This document shows, one piece after another, positions 23,097-24,253 of a stretch of 24,253 nucleotides of DNA. The position numbers and the translations under genes are program-made. Position 1 is the first letter of the stretch, and each line of letters begins with the position of its first letter. The stretch lies in contig CAUHBW010000008.1 in assembly GCA_959604115.1 (NCBI GenBank), forward strand, positions 1 to 24,253, read 5' to 3'. The notes beneath the pieces were generated by a model. The model was given only the letters and a program-made list of their open reading frames with translations. It searched no databases and was not told where the DNA came from. This stretch comes from an uncultured Bilophila sp. (GTDB taxonomy: Bacteria; Desulfobacterota; Desulfovibrionia; Desulfovibrionales; Desulfovibrionaceae).

Positions 23097-24122
23097 CTAC
23101 GGCCTGCGGCGGACGCCGATCACGTTGGGCAGCGGCGCGCCCTGACTTCCCGAAACCCAAAAATCCGCCAGATACCGCCCCATCCAGACTTCCCGCCGCG
23201 CCTGAGTCCGCACGAGCAGACCGGCCTGACTGCCGCCCTCGGTATACATCACCAGCCGGACGTCGATGGGAAGGGCCAGCAGCAGCGTCCCGAAATCCAC
23301 GCCGGTCAGCGGCTCGCGGCACAGGATGAACAGGATGGCCCCCGTCCCGTCACGCCCCACGGCGGAAATAGAATGCTTGGGGCCGCCGGGCTTCCAGAGC
23401 AGATGACGCCCCGAACTGATCATCCGGTAATTCTGCACGACCATCCGGTAATGCGTAAGCAGGCTTTCCCAGTCGTCCGTGGATCGGTCGAGCAGGTTCG
23501 CGCCGGGCAGGGACGCGTCGTCCGGGCCCGCAACGAAAAACGCGCCGAACCGGGACACGATGCGCCCGTTGTTGACGGTTTCCCCGGACCGGAGATAGCC
23601 GGTGCTGGTGACGCCGTCGGGAAGGTACATGCTCGCATTGATCGCGGCGACCAAATCCTTGCGCGAGGCCCAGTCCCCGAGCGCCAGAGCCTGCCCTTCC
23701 GCCGAGGCGGTCTCCACGGTAAAATCGTATCGGGCGGGATCGATGCGCAGGATCACCATTTCAAACGAACCGCCGCCGTTGAATCGGGCGGGGAACAGGC
23801 CGAGCTGAAGCCCTTCCTCAAGATTCTCCCACGGGGGCATCTCGGTGAAGTCCCAGTGCGGGGGCGGCGGAGGAAGCGGAGGCGTGGACGGAGCCAAAAG
23901 CCGCATGTCGAACGGATCGGCGGCAAGCGCGTTCCGAAGCGCGTCGCCGCCGTCCTCCCGTTCGGACGGCATCCCGTCGGCAAGGGCCGGAGCCGCCGCC
24001 AGCAACAACATTCCCAGCAGAACCAGCCGACGGCACACGTCATGAATCCACGGCAGAAGACCGGAGCCGCGCCCCATGCGGCATGCGGCATGTCGTACGG
24101 AGAGAAAGAGGTGCTGCGTCAT
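23097..24122 (-). CDS. Secreted phosphodiester glycosidase-like protein (NAGPA/DUF2233 family)
   Basis: A 341-residue exported protein. The N-terminus carries a hydrophobic signal with LVLLGMLLLAAAPALADG (cleavage likely after ALA near residue 48), preceded by an unusually long basic region of about 30 residues; a start at Met16 is possible but has no ribosome site. The proline-rich segment PPLPPPPP (about 81-88) probably links the exported end to the catalytic fold. INASMYLPDGVTSTGYLRSG, FFVAGPDD and the closing GVDFGTLLLALPIDVRLVMYTEGG match the phosphodiester glycosidase fold of the mammalian uncovering enzyme NAGPA, where the INAGFF-type stretch and the late D/G-rich block form the active site. 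The substrate is unknown; a cell-envelope glycan or phosphodiester is plausible. It heads the transcript that includes the PFK-2/FBPase-2-like gene. Confidence 0.82.
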   Translation of the reverse strand: MTQHLFLSVRHAACRMGRGSGLLPWIHDVCRRLVLLGMLLLAAAPALADGMPSEREDGGDALRNALAADPFDMRLLAPSTPPLPPPPPHWDFTEMPPWENLEEGLQLGLFPARFNGGGSFEMVILRIDPARYDFTVETASAEGQALALGDWASRKDLVAAINASMYLPDGVTSTGYLRSGETVNNGRIVSRFGAFFVAGPDDASLPGANLLDRSTDDWESLLTHYRMVVQNYRMISSGRHLLWKPGGPKHSISAVGRDGTGAILFILCREPLTGVDFGTLLLALPIDVRLVMYTEGGSQAGLLVRTQARREVWMGRYLADFWVSGSQGAPLPNVIGVRRRP

Positions 24123-24155
24123 GGCGTTCCGGTCTCCATTGTCCCGGATGGTGGG

Positions 24156-24184
24156 AGTTTACGGTAATCCCGGCAAACTCGCAA
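24156..24184 (-). promoter_or_regulatory. Sigma70-type promoter of the glycosidase/PFK-2-like pair
   Basis: On the minus strand TTGCGA (24184-24179) and TAAACT (24161-24156) are 17 bases apart, about 35 bases before the ATG. Confidence 0.65.
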
Positions 24185-24192
24185 CGCGATTT

Positions 24193-24246
24193 CGGCCTCC
24201 CGCGCCGGGACGCCGGAGGCCGTTGCCCTTCATGCCGATCCGGCAT
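24193..24246. repeat. Two hairpins at the window edge
   Basis: CGGCCTCC/GGAGGCCG (24193-24222, 14-base loop) and ATGCCG/CGGCAT (24232-24246, 3-base loop) stand upstream of the glycosidase promoter. They may belong to the terminator or leader of a gene outside the window; no T-run is visible. Confidence 0.45.
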
Positions 24247-24253
24247 AGAATGA

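Noticed and set aside
23065..23322. 86-codon extension of the PFK-2/FBPase-2-like gene
   Set aside because: It overlaps the end of the glycosidase gene, has low-complexity Arg/Ala/Gly sequence and no ribosome site; the kinase domain begins exactly at the chosen ATG.

Overview
This GC-rich window looks like chromosome from a sulfate- or sulfite-reducing deltaproteobacterium, most likely Desulfovibrionaceae (Desulfovibrio/Bilophila-like). That is inference from protein style: a RecA with the GG-type L1 loop, recA directly followed by alaS, and a non-discriminating-type AspRS. No species call is made. Seventeen protein genes and one small RNA gene are supported. There is no tRNA, rRNA, CRISPR array, transposase or phage gene.

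Layout. 1-4479 (minus): a two-gene RND efflux operon, lipoprotein adaptor then inner-membrane pump, closed by a long palindromic terminator. 4648-5513 (plus): two overlapping membrane-protein genes, a 57-residue one and a DUF2628-like one. 5514-5957: a gene-free stretch full of hairpins. 5958-9063 (minus): hisS-aspS operon with a good sigma70 promoter. 9195-10255 (minus): a GIY-YIG protein overlapping a TauE/SafE exporter. 10518-11846 (minus): an NhaC-family antiporter, divergent from an AraC-family regulator (12006-12800, plus). That regulator is followed by a methylmalonate-semialdehyde dehydrogenase-family gene (12999-14528), whose upstream region carries a 21-bp-spaced direct repeat that looks like an AraC-type operator. 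14779-16347 (plus): a large membrane-anchored AsmA-like protein. 16551-20391 (plus): recA then alaS. 20553-20870 (plus): a small lipoprotein. 21049-21495 (minus): a GNAT acetyltransferase. 21561-21650 (minus): the 4.5S signal recognition particle RNA, with its own promoter and terminator. 21862-24122 (minus): a phosphodiester glycosidase-like secreted protein followed by a two-domain protein of the eukaryote-type 6-phosphofructo-2-kinase/fructose-2,6-bisphosphatase family.

Most of this is housekeeping: translation (hisS, aspS, alaS), recombination (recA) and protein targeting (ffs), with transport and small regulatory modules between. The most interesting items are the PFK-2/FBPase-2 homologue, a family of long palindromic terminators sharing the same core and the same downstream box, and the inferred AraC regulator-operator-dehydrogenase module. 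I saw no clear new defence or mobile system.
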